Assembly: GCA_033032175.1 (NCBI GenBank)
Contig: CM065321.1
Location: 5,292,501 to 5,356,500 of the forward strand
DNA length: 64,000 nt
Reading direction: 5' to 3'
Origin: Saturnia japonica
Lineage: Eukaryota > Arthropoda > Insecta > Lepidoptera > Saturniidae
This document shows, in pieces, positions 22,580 through 31,306 of the stretch (positions are counted from its first letter, which is position 1; every line of letters begins with the position of its first letter). The position numbers were made by a program, and so were the translations under genes. The notes under the pieces are model-generated. The model was not told where the DNA came from. It worked only from the letters and a program-made list of their open reading frames with translations, and made no database searches.

Positions 22580-22920
22580 TCTCTTCGTGCAACATAACTT
22601 ATATTTTATATACTGGGAACATTAATAACAACTTGCCGTTTGCGAACCGCATAATTAAATTTGTAAACAAGATTTTTAGTATTTTAATATAGCGGACACA
22701 AAATCGAATTTATAGTAATTTGGATTTTTTTGAAGACATTAACTCAGTGCTAATAAATTTATGGTTTTTTTTTTGGTTAAATATTGTTTTATCATTATAT
22801 GGGTACCTATATTTTGTATTTGGGATGGTTTTGTTATTTTGATTGTTATAGTAGGCTAACATTATTGATTTTACAGACAATTAATTCAATAATAATAGCT
22901 GTAAACAATAAAAATAATAT
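22580..22920. other. AT-rich DNA, nothing recognised
   Basis: No feature recognised. Confidence 0.4.
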
Positions 22921-22924
22921 TATA

Positions 22925-23020
22925 GTAAAAAGAATACAAAAAAACTTGATGAGCCCGATTGAGTTTCTTGCCGGTTATTCCCGTGATTGGGATGTTTTCC
23001 TTATTAGGGCCTAAATTGAA
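22925..23020 (+). repeat. rep-E fragment
   Basis: gagcccgattgagtttcttg, ccggtt, gattgggatgttttcc and agggcctaaattgaattga. The inverted counterparts are at 34950-35260 and 54895-55145. Confidence 0.5.
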
Positions 23021-23057
23021 TTGAAGTATTTGGGTTTTGATTTGATATTCAGTTATT

Positions 23058-23285
23058 AAACTAGCTCTCAACTGAAGCTGCCGGAACACACCTATCGGCG
23101 TTTTGCAACTGGTTTTCAACTTAAGGATGGTAGCTAGCCAAGAGGGCATTAGAAAATACCCTACCATAAAGCTGTGATTTCATCACGGTGTTTTCCTTCA
23201 TCGAAAGCTCAGGTTCATTGCAGGGAGTCGAACTCACGTTTTTTGACACGGTGTTCGTACACGCTACCTCAGAGGCTTCATTACT
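23058..23285 (-). mobile_element. SINE-A copy
   Basis: Minus-strand copy with most of the body and the tRNA-like head (B-box seen inverted as gggagtcgaactcacg; A-box region gcctctgaggtagcgtgta). The 3-prime end is truncated at the left edge. Confidence 0.8.
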
Positions 23286-23393
23286 TCAATGTATATTAAT
23301 ATTATGCTAAACATTAATTGGAGAGTTTTGATTTCATTGTATAATTTTACGTTCTAGTGATATAATAATATTTGAGTGGAAGTATTATTATTA

Positions 23394-23525
23394 ACTCTCA
23401 AGTTGAAAAATCTGTCGCCGAGCAGCAATAGGTGTGTTCCGGCAGCTGCAGTTGAGAACCAGTCTTCCACTAGGCTTAGCGTGTTACCATCTTGGGTCTT
23501 ACTGTCACTTAAGATCAGTGTGCTT
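23394..23525 (+). mobile_element. SINE-A 3-prime half
   Basis: ctcaagttgaaaaatctgtc, gtgttccggcagctgcagtt, cagtcttccactaggcttag and acttaagatcagtg match the body; the head is missing. It lies about 110 bp from the inverted copy at 23058-23285, so the two can form a long imperfect hairpin. Confidence 0.8.
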
Positions 23526-23529
23526 AGTG

Positions 23530-24925
23530 TGAGTTTTTCAATTAATTGCAGTTTACGTAACTTTTTCGTCAGCGTTAGAAACGCCAAACTGTCCGGCAAG
23601 GTTAATTTCGCGAGTGCGAGTTCCTTCACTGCATACTGTCAGAAACGCGTTTATACACCTAAACATGAGTTATTATTTCAATTTTTTTGTTGGCTACTCT
23701 GTAGCGTGTATGAATATTCGACCAAGTTGAAAAACCGACTTCAACAGTATTCACGTATATTGGGTAGATGAATACTGAATTTGGTTGAGTTTTAGATAGC
23801 CATGTCTAATATTTTTTTACTTTGTCGATGTGTTTCGTGGAGATAAAAATATTAAATAATGAAGACAAGCATATAGCAACTTGATATAATGATGACTTTT
23901 ATGGAGTATTTTTTTATTTGGATAACTTTATAATAATTAGGCTAAATATTAAATTTCGCGATGTGGAAACAAATAGTTTTTGAATTATTTTTGAATAGTT
24001 TTTTTTTAATATGTCAATACATGATTATATATCAGTTCTAAACAGTTGTAATAAAATGAATATAGGTAAAATTGTTTATGTATGTATTTTCGTAAATTAT
24101 TTTGTATTATTAATAGATAAACCATTGCTTATTATTTCTATAGATATAAAATTTAATTTAAAATGTCGTTTTATTTTTCTTTACGTGTTGTTGTTAGTTT
24201 TTGAACAATTATTTCTTGGTTTACGTCTTACGACTGTTTTCGATAAATATAAATATGATTTCAATATTATGTGCCGTTTTAAGTGTTACATATAATTTTA
24301 ATATAATTATAATAATCATATAAATATATAAATAAAATATATAAGTAACTATATAATATAATAATATAATTATAATTTAGCAGTAAAATTGCTTAAGTTA
24401 GGTTTGAACTGTAATCACAAAAATATATAATATAATATAGAAAACACCTTGTGCAAAGATATCAATTCCTAAACCATGTATCCGAGTTCATTAATTGCAT
24501 CAAATATTCTCGTATTTTTTTAAATATTTAGTGCGTTCCTCTTGAGCACGGGCAAAAGAAAGAAGCCTCCAAGAAAAATAAAGTCTCCGAGTGACCTTTT
24601 CCATACATTTTAATTAATCAGTATAACAACTTTTGGCCTCTCTCACTACAAAAACCCAAGTGAATGACTCCACTATCACGTTAGCGTCTGTTTATTATTC
24701 GAACTGACAAAATGTGTCCAACTTGTAACTCACACTCGCAATATCATTGCCATACATATGCAGACGTCAACTGCGTAGTAAGAGTTTCGTTCGTCGCTAA
24801 CTATTTAGTAAACAACAAATCTTGCACTCGCATATTATTTTTCGTAAACTATCCCCAAATGCGTTGTTCGTTTCTCTATACAAATGTCACCTTAACGCAA
24901 ACGTGATATTGATAGTTAAAAACTC
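23530..24925. other. AT-rich DNA, no gene supported
   Basis: ORFs of 94 and 64 residues (24011-24295, 24712-24906) have AT-driven composition and no motif. Confidence 0.4.
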
Positions 24926-24930
24926 ACACT

Positions 24931-24985
24931 AGGCACACAGGTGAAATTTTGGCCATAACGCTAAACCTGTAACGAAAAATAAACC
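24931..24985 (+). mobile_element. SINE-A 3-prime tip
   Basis: Only the end remains: caggtgaaattttggcc and ataacgctaaacctgtaacg, then aaaaat. Confidence 0.55.
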
Positions 24986-24989
24986 GTCC

Positions 24990-25405
24990 TGTATTCTGTA
25001 ACTTCAGTAAATATAAATGATTAATGGTTGAAAATGGTTTAAATGTCCTTCCAATTGTTATCAAGTTACGCACACGATTTACGACAACACAACCGAGTGG
25101 AGTATCTTGACTGACCAGGAGTTAATCTACCGTGAAAGAGTGAGACGGGCATGAGATTCAATTGAAAATATCCGGGTTTTACCGGACGCCAGGGGGGTGA
25201 TGTTTAAGTGATGTTTTTTAGATCAGTTTACGATAGATTAGCCGGAGGGTGAGTGTACACGGACTTTCGACCACTATAAAGGTACTTTATATTTAAAAAA
25301 AAACCTAAAATTATGTTTATAACTTTCTCAGGATATTTTTCTAATATTAGTAAGACAAAGAGACGGTCCTGTGCTTGTGCCTGATGGTAAATACGGTAGA
25401 ATATA
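24990..25405. other. Unassigned DNA
   Basis: No gene. 25080-25210 is less AT-rich but has no open frame worth noting. Confidence 0.35.
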
Positions 25406-25409
25406 AAAA

Positions 25410-25640
25410 TAGTGGCAGCCACCGAGAGATCGGAAATCTATAGCTGGTCGTTGCTGTCTTGTTGGCCCACAAGCCTCTCGGCAGCTAGGCATAAACATCT
25501 TAGCATTCCATTGATTCACCGCGCGGGTGCCGCATCCATCATGTGGCAGAGAGAGGAAACGCGAGCAGTTCCTGGGACTTGGGACCCAGGTGTTGGTGTA
25601 GGAGGCCCCTTATGATGCACATCAGCGCTCACCTTGTCTG
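25410..25640. other. GC-richer block, unassigned
   Basis: Open in several frames on both strands (25412-25615 plus, 25516-25848 minus) because stops are scarce at this GC content. No family motif seen. Possibly a repeat, since it lies just before the LINE tail at 25822-26035; the two may be parts of one minus-strand element. Confidence 0.3.
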
Positions 25641-25821
25641 CTCGCGATACCCTCCCTGCTAAGCCAGATTTGGTACAGCCTGTTAATGTTGCTTTAGATA
25701 CTCGTTCTAAATTAGAATTTACTACAGTTCTCGACAGACCAAGGTTTTCAAGCGAGTTATAGAGAGATTTCGTGATTTTTTTTTTTTTTTTTTGTATAAC
25801 TCTCACTTCCACTTCTACCGC

Positions 25822-26035
25822 ATATAGAAAGAAAGAAAGAAAAAGCATTTATTCGACAATAACATCACACAACACACACGAATGTTTAAATAAAAAATAA
25901 AACAAACAAATTGCATGGGGTCGAATAGGTCCCTGTCTCAGCATAATGCTGCAGGTCTACAGGCGCAAGCACTGCAGCGCTGATATTCTGACAGAGCCTG
26001 TAGGCATGTAAAACCTCACGGACGAACTAACACAA
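25822..26035 (-). mobile_element. LINE 3-prime end
   Basis: On the minus strand this reads into tcgaataaatgctttttc and then (TTTC)n (25829-25845 seen as AAAG repeats). A polyadenylation signal followed by a simple-repeat tail is the usual 3-prime end of a non-LTR retrotransposon. No coding part is attached. The T run at 25779-25795 next to it is unexplained. Confidence 0.5.
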
Positions 26036-26084
26036 CAACAATAATTTAATTTAATTTAATTAATATAAACGCTATAATCATATA

Positions 26085-26345
26085 ATCCCATGGATGGTCC
26101 CGAAATGCGACAAACTAATAGAGAGTCACTGAGACGGGTTTATCACTTTATGACCGTGTGTATGGTGGTCGCGACCCAGTTAGGTATATCTATACTTCCA
26201 CTCCACTCTTCTTGATTACAAGATATAAACCGGTTGATTTCAGAACGCGAAACTCCTAAATATGCCATTACATGTTACATATTGTGTATGTATGGTGGTT
26301 GTGATCTAGTTGGATACAACTTTCGCGTCCTACGACCTGCCAACG
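26085..26345 (+). repeat. module-B repeat, two tandem modules
   Basis: First module at about 26085-26220 (ggtcccgaaatgcgacaaac, gagagtcactgagacggg, tatggtggtcgcgacccag). A second, shorter one at about 26225-26345 (tgatttcagaacgcgaaac, gtatggtggttgtgatc). Confidence 0.6.
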
Positions 26346-26394
26346 GAGATGTTACCTTGTAAAAACCTATCGTAGATACTTAGTTTATTTAATA

Positions 26395-26530
26395 TCTGAA
26401 AATATGTCATCAATCACCTATAGGTGTGTTCCGGCTGATGCACTTGAGAGCAAATCTTCTAATATGCTTGGACCATATCGTCAATTACGATCAGGTGAGA
26501 TGGTGGCCAAAACAAAAAAAAAAATTCTTC
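26395..26530 (+). mobile_element. SINE-A 3-prime part
   Basis: cacctataggtgtgttccgg, tgcacttgagagc, cgatcaggtgagatggtggc, ending in an A run; the head is missing and the copy is diverged. Confidence 0.7.
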
Positions 26531-26534
26531 ATTA

Positions 26535-26940
26535 GTACTGATTGGAACTGAATGGTGACTGTTATGTCTTCCTGCAACAAACAACGTTTGTTGTTAATTG
26601 TGTTGTGTACCTGAATAAGTTAGATTAGGCGTGCTTAGGAGAAGTCATAATAGGATCTGAGGATGCCTCGTGAAAGGGTGAAGCATGTGTAATCGATCAT
26701 GGTCGATACACGGCTCAACTACAACATTTTAGAAACGAAGTTTTTTATGGTGAGATGGGAGGTGAACTGAACCTGACTCAAACCATCGACCACTCGTAGG
26801 TACTGTACACACAACAGTACGTACAAGTCTGGTTATCACATAATATATAGCGAAAGGAACTTCTTTACTACCTGGTTCCTCACGATACCTTTCGAGGTTT
26901 CGAATGTTATATACATTATTATTATTATTTAATTAACACT
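26535..26940. other. Unassigned DNA
   Basis: No feature recognised; agcgaaaggaacttctttac near 26848 faintly recalls a MITE-D end. Confidence 0.35.
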
Positions 26941-26944
26941 TATA

Positions 26945-27095
26945 TTTATAGATTACAACTAACTGGCCCGGCAGACATTGTTCTCCCTTTTTCCGATAGT
27001 CAATAGTTCTATCTACCCGAAATTGTTCTTTCTATAAACATTCCCAGTTTCATAACGAACAAAACAAAAAAGAATCTGGGAGTTGGATGTATATT
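26945..27095 (+). repeat. RTE-like repeat fragment
   Basis: Opens aactaactggcccggcagac followed by attgttct, a recognisable opening of insect RTE-like tails, then ctattcc-type decay up to a gtttcataacgaacaaaac word. Confidence 0.45.
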
Positions 27096-27099
27096 TAAA

Positions 27100-28110
27100 A
27101 ATGAACTTAAATTATTGACTAATATTAAACAATACAAATCTAGAAAAGTACCTACTTATATATTTTTGTCTACGAGTCACGTGATTTGAAACGCCGATTA
27201 GAAAACGTTACGTCAGCGTTCGGAAAAATATGAATGTTAGACTCTTGCGTAAATTGTCATACTTGTCACTGTTATCATACAAAATTATATATAAAATGAA
27301 TGATGACGTCACAGGACCATAATTGCACGTTTTTGTGGTGTATTGTTTATTTAAATGGAGAAATATTTTGTAATTATTTTTTATGGTTGATCTAATGAAA
27401 AAAAAATAATCATATGTATTATTTTCAACATATATAGCGTTTAAAAGAATTTTCAATAAAGTTGTGAACTCCCGGATTGTGCATTTCCATCGTCTGGATA
27501 CTGAGTTATGTTCTCGAGTTCTTACAAAAATCCGATAGAAAACAGAACGTCCAGGTTTTCTCAAGGTTTAAAAATTTTCCGGGTAACTTTTCCTAAAATT
27601 TAAACCATAATTTTTTATTTTCATAAAAATCTAATTCGTACTATTATTAATATTTGAAAAAAAAAATGATGACCTAAATCTGTCCAGGCGTTCTCAAGTG
27701 ATGCGCTTATTAACGAACATATTTATTTAGATTCCTTTCAGCTTTATAGCTGATGTGTCGTCTACTGGTTCGACCGTATTTGTTATTGTTTATCGTTTCA
27801 CTTACTAACATTTCGCTTTTTCTTTTTTATTATTTATTTTAATTTTCTAAACAAAAGAAGGTTTATACGATACAATGAATACGAATGAAAATGAAATTCC
27901 GAACGAATGAAAATTCCATGTAACTTTGCCCTTAGTAATGTTGCCCCTAATAAAACTATTAGAATGTATGTCACGGGCTATGTCGAGGGCACATTTCACA
28001 GCACCGAGGGGTAACGATGTATTGAGTGGATTTTAAACCATTTGTGGACTGAATTTATTGATAGGTAGCTACTGGCTTTTAACTCTATTGATTTTCCTGT
28101 TAGAAGTTTA
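27100..28110. other. AT-rich DNA, no gene supported
   Basis: A 118-residue minus-strand ORF (27208-27564) is rich in Tyr, Asn, Ile and Phe as expected from AT-rich chance; no motif. Confidence 0.4.
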
Positions 28111-28112
28111 AA

Positions 28113-28141
28113 TAGTTAGTAGTTAGTTAGTTAGTTAGTTT
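28113..28141 (+). repeat. (TTAG)n microsatellite
   Basis: About six units of gttagtta-type repeat, directly before SINE-2. It is too short and impure to suggest a telomeric site; insect telomeres use TTAGG, not TTAG. Confidence 0.7.
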
Positions 28142-28142
28142 T

Positions 28143-28265
28143 TGGTATTATTGTGGTATAGTAGTGTAAACCCTACTATTTTGCTGAAATGTCACGGGTT
28201 CTATTCCCGCACATGATTATCTTTGTGCGATGAGCATAATTGTAAATTGTGTGTCTCTGAGTTAA
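28143..28265 (+). mobile_element. SINE-2 copy
   Basis: Head-like word ttgtggtatagtagtgtaaa, ccctactat, B-box cacgggttctattcccgc, then gcgatgagcataattgt and ttgtgtgtctc. It shares the plan with 55862-55985. Confidence 0.6.
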
Positions 28266-28699
28266 ATACCTACCTATTTATGTCTTATGTAGATATAATA
28301 TATTACTTTGAAATTATATAGCAGTGTTTGAAATTTTGTCCTCATATTATTATTATTTTATTTAAATTATAATTTTATATCCTCATCTCATTTTATATTA
28401 CCTATTAGCAATATTTGAATATTTAATATCAAAGGTAAAAAATTCGCAATGTAACAGTTACATGTAGCGACATGATGTACGACGTGCAGGCTATTTTGAT
28501 TTCGTAAAAAGGGCAAAGGCATTTGCCCTGTCCAATTTCACAGAGAGCCCTTACAAAAGATCACTCACGTTAACTATGAATGGACGAAAACAAGCTGACC
28601 ATACACCAGAATAAAAATTAGAAATAAAAGCATAGATACGCGAAACGGAAACACGAATTGAATTTAAGTACATTTTAAATTTCAGATCCCCAGCTTTGA

Positions 28700-28940
28700 C
28701 TGGTTGGAATAATAGAAACCCCGTGTTCGAAATACGAATGTTTTTTTGATCTTCTTCGCGTGCTCCATCCCCTTAACGGCCGAGGCATTTGCGCGCCACG
28801 CGACTAAATGGATTATTTTCTTCGTGTGTTCTTTTTTTATAAAACAATTCCGCTCTTTTTGGCGCTGTTACTGGGACGTTACTTTATACTTTTACGACCA
28901 GATTAGTATGACATCGGAGTGCGAGTTTATTTTGAGATAA
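28700..28940. other. GC-richer single-copy-looking block
   Basis: Words such as ccttaacggccgaggcattt and gcgcgccacgcgac stand out. The ORF at 28746-28940 has no motif. Candidate conserved noncoding DNA. Confidence 0.25.
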
Positions 28941-28944
28941 AAGA

Positions 28945-29380
28945 GGTCTTTTTAGTATAGAGCGGGTTAGAAAAACAGGAAACAAAACGTTGACAAGGAC
29001 GGGGTGTGATTGGATTAAGGAGGGTTGACTTTATAGTCGCGGTGCAATTTGGAAATTGACTTCGGGAATCTGTTTATGTTTTGTGGTTTCGTGAGTTTTG
29101 TTTGCACCATTGGGTGTCAATTTTTTAACTCTATCTAATTTGTACGTGTTATTGTTGTTACTTTGGGAATTAAAAAGTCACTTACTGTATATATGATCTT
29201 TTTAATATTAATATAGGATTTGGTTTTGGATTACAGCATAAACCTATGCAAATCTGTGATTTTCCGAAGTATGAGAAACTGTCTCCTACATTACCGTTAT
29301 ATAATAACATAGGAGACAGGGATTCAATTTGTGTGTATACTAGCAATCGCCTGAGACTTTGTTTTCTTTAATTATAATAT
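28945..29380. other. AT-rich DNA with one short hairpin
   Basis: Holds an inverted repeat at 29279-29319 (ctgtctccta ... taggagacag). No other feature. Confidence 0.4.
29279..29319. repeat. Short perfect inverted repeat
   Basis: A 10-bp stem ctgtctccta / taggagacag with a loop of about 20 bases that can itself pair partly. Too short a stem for a typical microRNA precursor. Confidence 0.5.
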
Positions 29381-29384
29381 GCTA

Positions 29385-29515
29385 ACTGCCGGAACACACC
29401 TATAGGTGCTTCGCGACAGATTTTCAACTTGCGGGAGAAAGCTAGCCAGGCAGACATCAGAATGTGCCCATATCACCACACTATTGTTACACCACAATGC
29501 TTTCATAGGCTTCGC
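29385..29515 (-). mobile_element. SINE-A body fragment
   Basis: Minus strand: ctgccggaacacacctatag, agattttcaacttgcggg, gctagccaggcagacatcag; head and tail missing. A plus-strand ORF (29429-29683) crosses it and rep-C and is not a gene. Confidence 0.7.
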
Positions 29516-29524
29516 TGGTTTATC

Positions 29525-29897
29525 GTTATATTAATACGTGAAGCAAAAACTTTCTACCCCTTTTTAAGCTTATTGCGTACACGAAATACTGTGAGATTTG
29601 TCTTGGTTAAAGTTTATATGGAGGAGTGCAGAAAGCTAAAATTTATCTATAATATCTGTTCATTTCAATATAATATTTGTTAAATTCAATAAATTAATAC
29701 TGCGAATCTTAACACGACAAGTGCCATTCCATTGAACTTAGACCCCCCAAAATATTAACATTGTCACTCAACGAAAAGTGACAGCAGGTGACGTAGATAA
29801 TACTCATTGTTTATGAATACTGTAAATGTCAAACAGAAAATAGTCTACGATCAAAAAGTCGCTGGTCGAATTTCGACCTTAGGGCGATCGCTAGTAT
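29525..29897 (+). repeat. rep-C copy
   Basis: atattaatacgtgaagcaaa, tactgtgagatttg, gttaaagtttatatgga, atactgcgaatc, cttagaccccccaaaatatt, acattgtcactc, aaaagtcgctggtcgaattt, ending gggcgatcgctagta. Same as 35641-36030 (plus) and 20341-20735 (minus). It lies less than 20 bp upstream of the LINE insertion site. Confidence 0.7.
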
Positions 29898-29915
29898 ATA
29901 TAGAAAGATACAAAG

Positions 29916-29927
29916 GTATGTAGAAAC
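29916..29927 (+). repeat. 5-prime target-site duplication of the LINE
   Basis: gtatgtagaaac, repeated exactly at 34714-34725 after the poly(A) tail. Confidence 0.9.
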
Positions 29928-30001
29928 TAAAGACGAAAAATTCGTTTTCGGCCCTTCCGGTCGAACAAGACTCGCCCGCGAATCCGGATCCATCTCCGGA
30001 G

Positions 30002-31306
30002 ATGGATACCGAGAACGACGGCTTCACCGTCGTGGCGTCGCGTAAGCGAACGGCGCGTAGCAGTCCGACTGCTCAACCGGCGCCTAAGGTAATAGCTAAG
30101 GCAGTAGTCAGGGGCGCCGCCGCCCCCGCGTCCTCCCAGCTCCCCGCGCCCGCCGGCGGGAAAAAAGAGCGTGCCCCACCTCCAATCATAATCCGGGACA
30201 AGGCAGCCTGGATGGGAGTCTGCAATGAGATGCGCAGACTCAAACTCGACTACCACAAGGCTAGAAACATAGTCAACGGGATTTCTATTTCGGTGAGTTC
30301 TTCGGAAACTCACCGTAAACTAACCACCCTCCTCCGGCAGAAAGGTCTGCAATTTTATACGTATTCGCTCGCGGAGGAGCGCGTCCTCCGAGTGGTCATC
30401 CGCCGCATTCCGGTGGAGCTCGACCCGTCGGAGGTGTGCTCCTCGCTCAAGGAGCAAAGTTATCCCATCCGGGAAGTACACCGGATGTACAGTAAAGATA
30501 AGCGGCCACTACAAATGGTAGTGGCCATATTGGACCTTTCCCCCGAGGGAAAGGCCATCTTCCAGCTAGAGACGGTGTGCGGGCTCTCCGGGATTAACGT
30601 GGAGCCCCCACACAAAAACCACCAGCCTGCGCAGTGCCACAACTGCCAGCTGTACGGGCACGCTGCCCGTAACTGTCATTCTCGTCCGCGGTGCGTAAAG
30701 TGCCGAGAGGACCACCCCACACGGGAGTGCACGCGCGAGCGTGACTCCGTCGTCCCCCCGAGCTGCGTGTTATGCGGGGAGGAGGGGCATCCCGCGAATT
30801 ATCGCGGTTGCCCCAAGGCCCCGCGTACCACGCGGCCACGCACGCAGAGGCAGGCGGCCCCCCGGGCGGCGCCCCCCACCTCAGCCATCAAAGCGCAACC
30901 CCCGCTGGCGTCAGGGGAATTTCCCGCGCTGCCGGTCCCGCGCCAGTCCCCGGCCACCGCCGGCCTCTCCGCACCCCGCGCGGTGCAACCGCAACCCGTG
31001 CGTTCATCGCAGAACGCATGGGGCCCCCGTCGCCCCAATCCACAGCCCCTTATGGCTATGGATATTCCCGCGCCACGCGCGCCTGCGCCCCGCGCGCCCG
31101 CTAACGCTGTCGTTAATAGTAACGACTTAATGATACTGCTCCTTCGCGAGCACGATATCCGCGAGCTCATTGACTACAATGACCATCTGGAGCGCTTCGG
31201 TCTCATCAAGACCGCTTGCGCGTTCCCCCGCCTCTCAGAGACACTACAACGTCTCGACCGTGAGGCGTGTAATAATAACTTAGGGCCTTTCAATGGCAAA
31301 GTTTAA
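30002..31306 (+). CDS. LINE ORF1: gag-like nucleic-acid-binding protein
   Basis: 434 residues from the first ATG. In non-LTR elements this protein binds the element RNA and helps form the ribonucleoprotein (family knowledge). Residues 1-60 are polar and Ala/Pro-rich. 60-205 contain the conserved region that precedes the knuckles (PRE_C2HC-like, about 138-205, with RRIPVELDPSEV). Three CCHC-type knuckles follow: C212-C225 (CX2CX4HX4C), C231-C243, and C255-C270, the last with wider spacing. 271-385 are Pro/Ala/Arg-rich, and the C-terminus is more ordered. The frame upstream of the ATG is open to the insertion boundary and reads plausibly as protein (LPVEQDSP, then NPDPSPE), so the native start likely lies in missing sequence. 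It overlaps ORF2 by 14 nt. Confidence 0.92.
   Translation: MDTENDGFTVVASRKRTARSSPTAQPAPKVIAKAVVRGAAAPASSQLPAPAGGKKERAPPPIIIRDKAAWMGVCNEMRRLKLDYHKARNIVNGISISVSSSETHRKLTTLLRQKGLQFYTYSLAEERVLRVVIRRIPVELDPSEVCSSLKEQSYPIREVHRMYSKDKRPLQMVVAILDLSPEGKAIFQLETVCGLSGINVEPPHKNHQPAQCHNCQLYGHAARNCHSRPRCVKCREDHPTRECTRERDSVVPPSCVLCGEEGHPANYRGCPKAPRTTRPRTQRQAAPRAAPPTSAIKAQPPLASGEFPALPVPRQSPATAGLSAPRAVQPQPVRSSQNAWGPRRPNPQPLMAMDIPAPRAPAPRAPANAVVNSNDLMILLLREHDIRELIDYNDHLERFGLIKTACAFPRLSETLQRLDREACNNNLGPFNGKV

Noticed and set aside
28113..28141. Telomere-like TTAG repeat
   Set aside because: Unit is TTAG, not the insect TTAGG, and there are only about six units.
29279..29319. microRNA precursor hairpin
   Set aside because: Stem is only about 10 bp; no known mature microRNA seed recognised here or elsewhere in the window.
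30741..31170. Several ORFs above 100 residues overlapping LINE ORF1 on both strands
   Set aside because: They are other-frame readings of a GC-rich, stop-poor Pro/Ala-coding segment; only the ORF1 frame carries the zinc knuckles.
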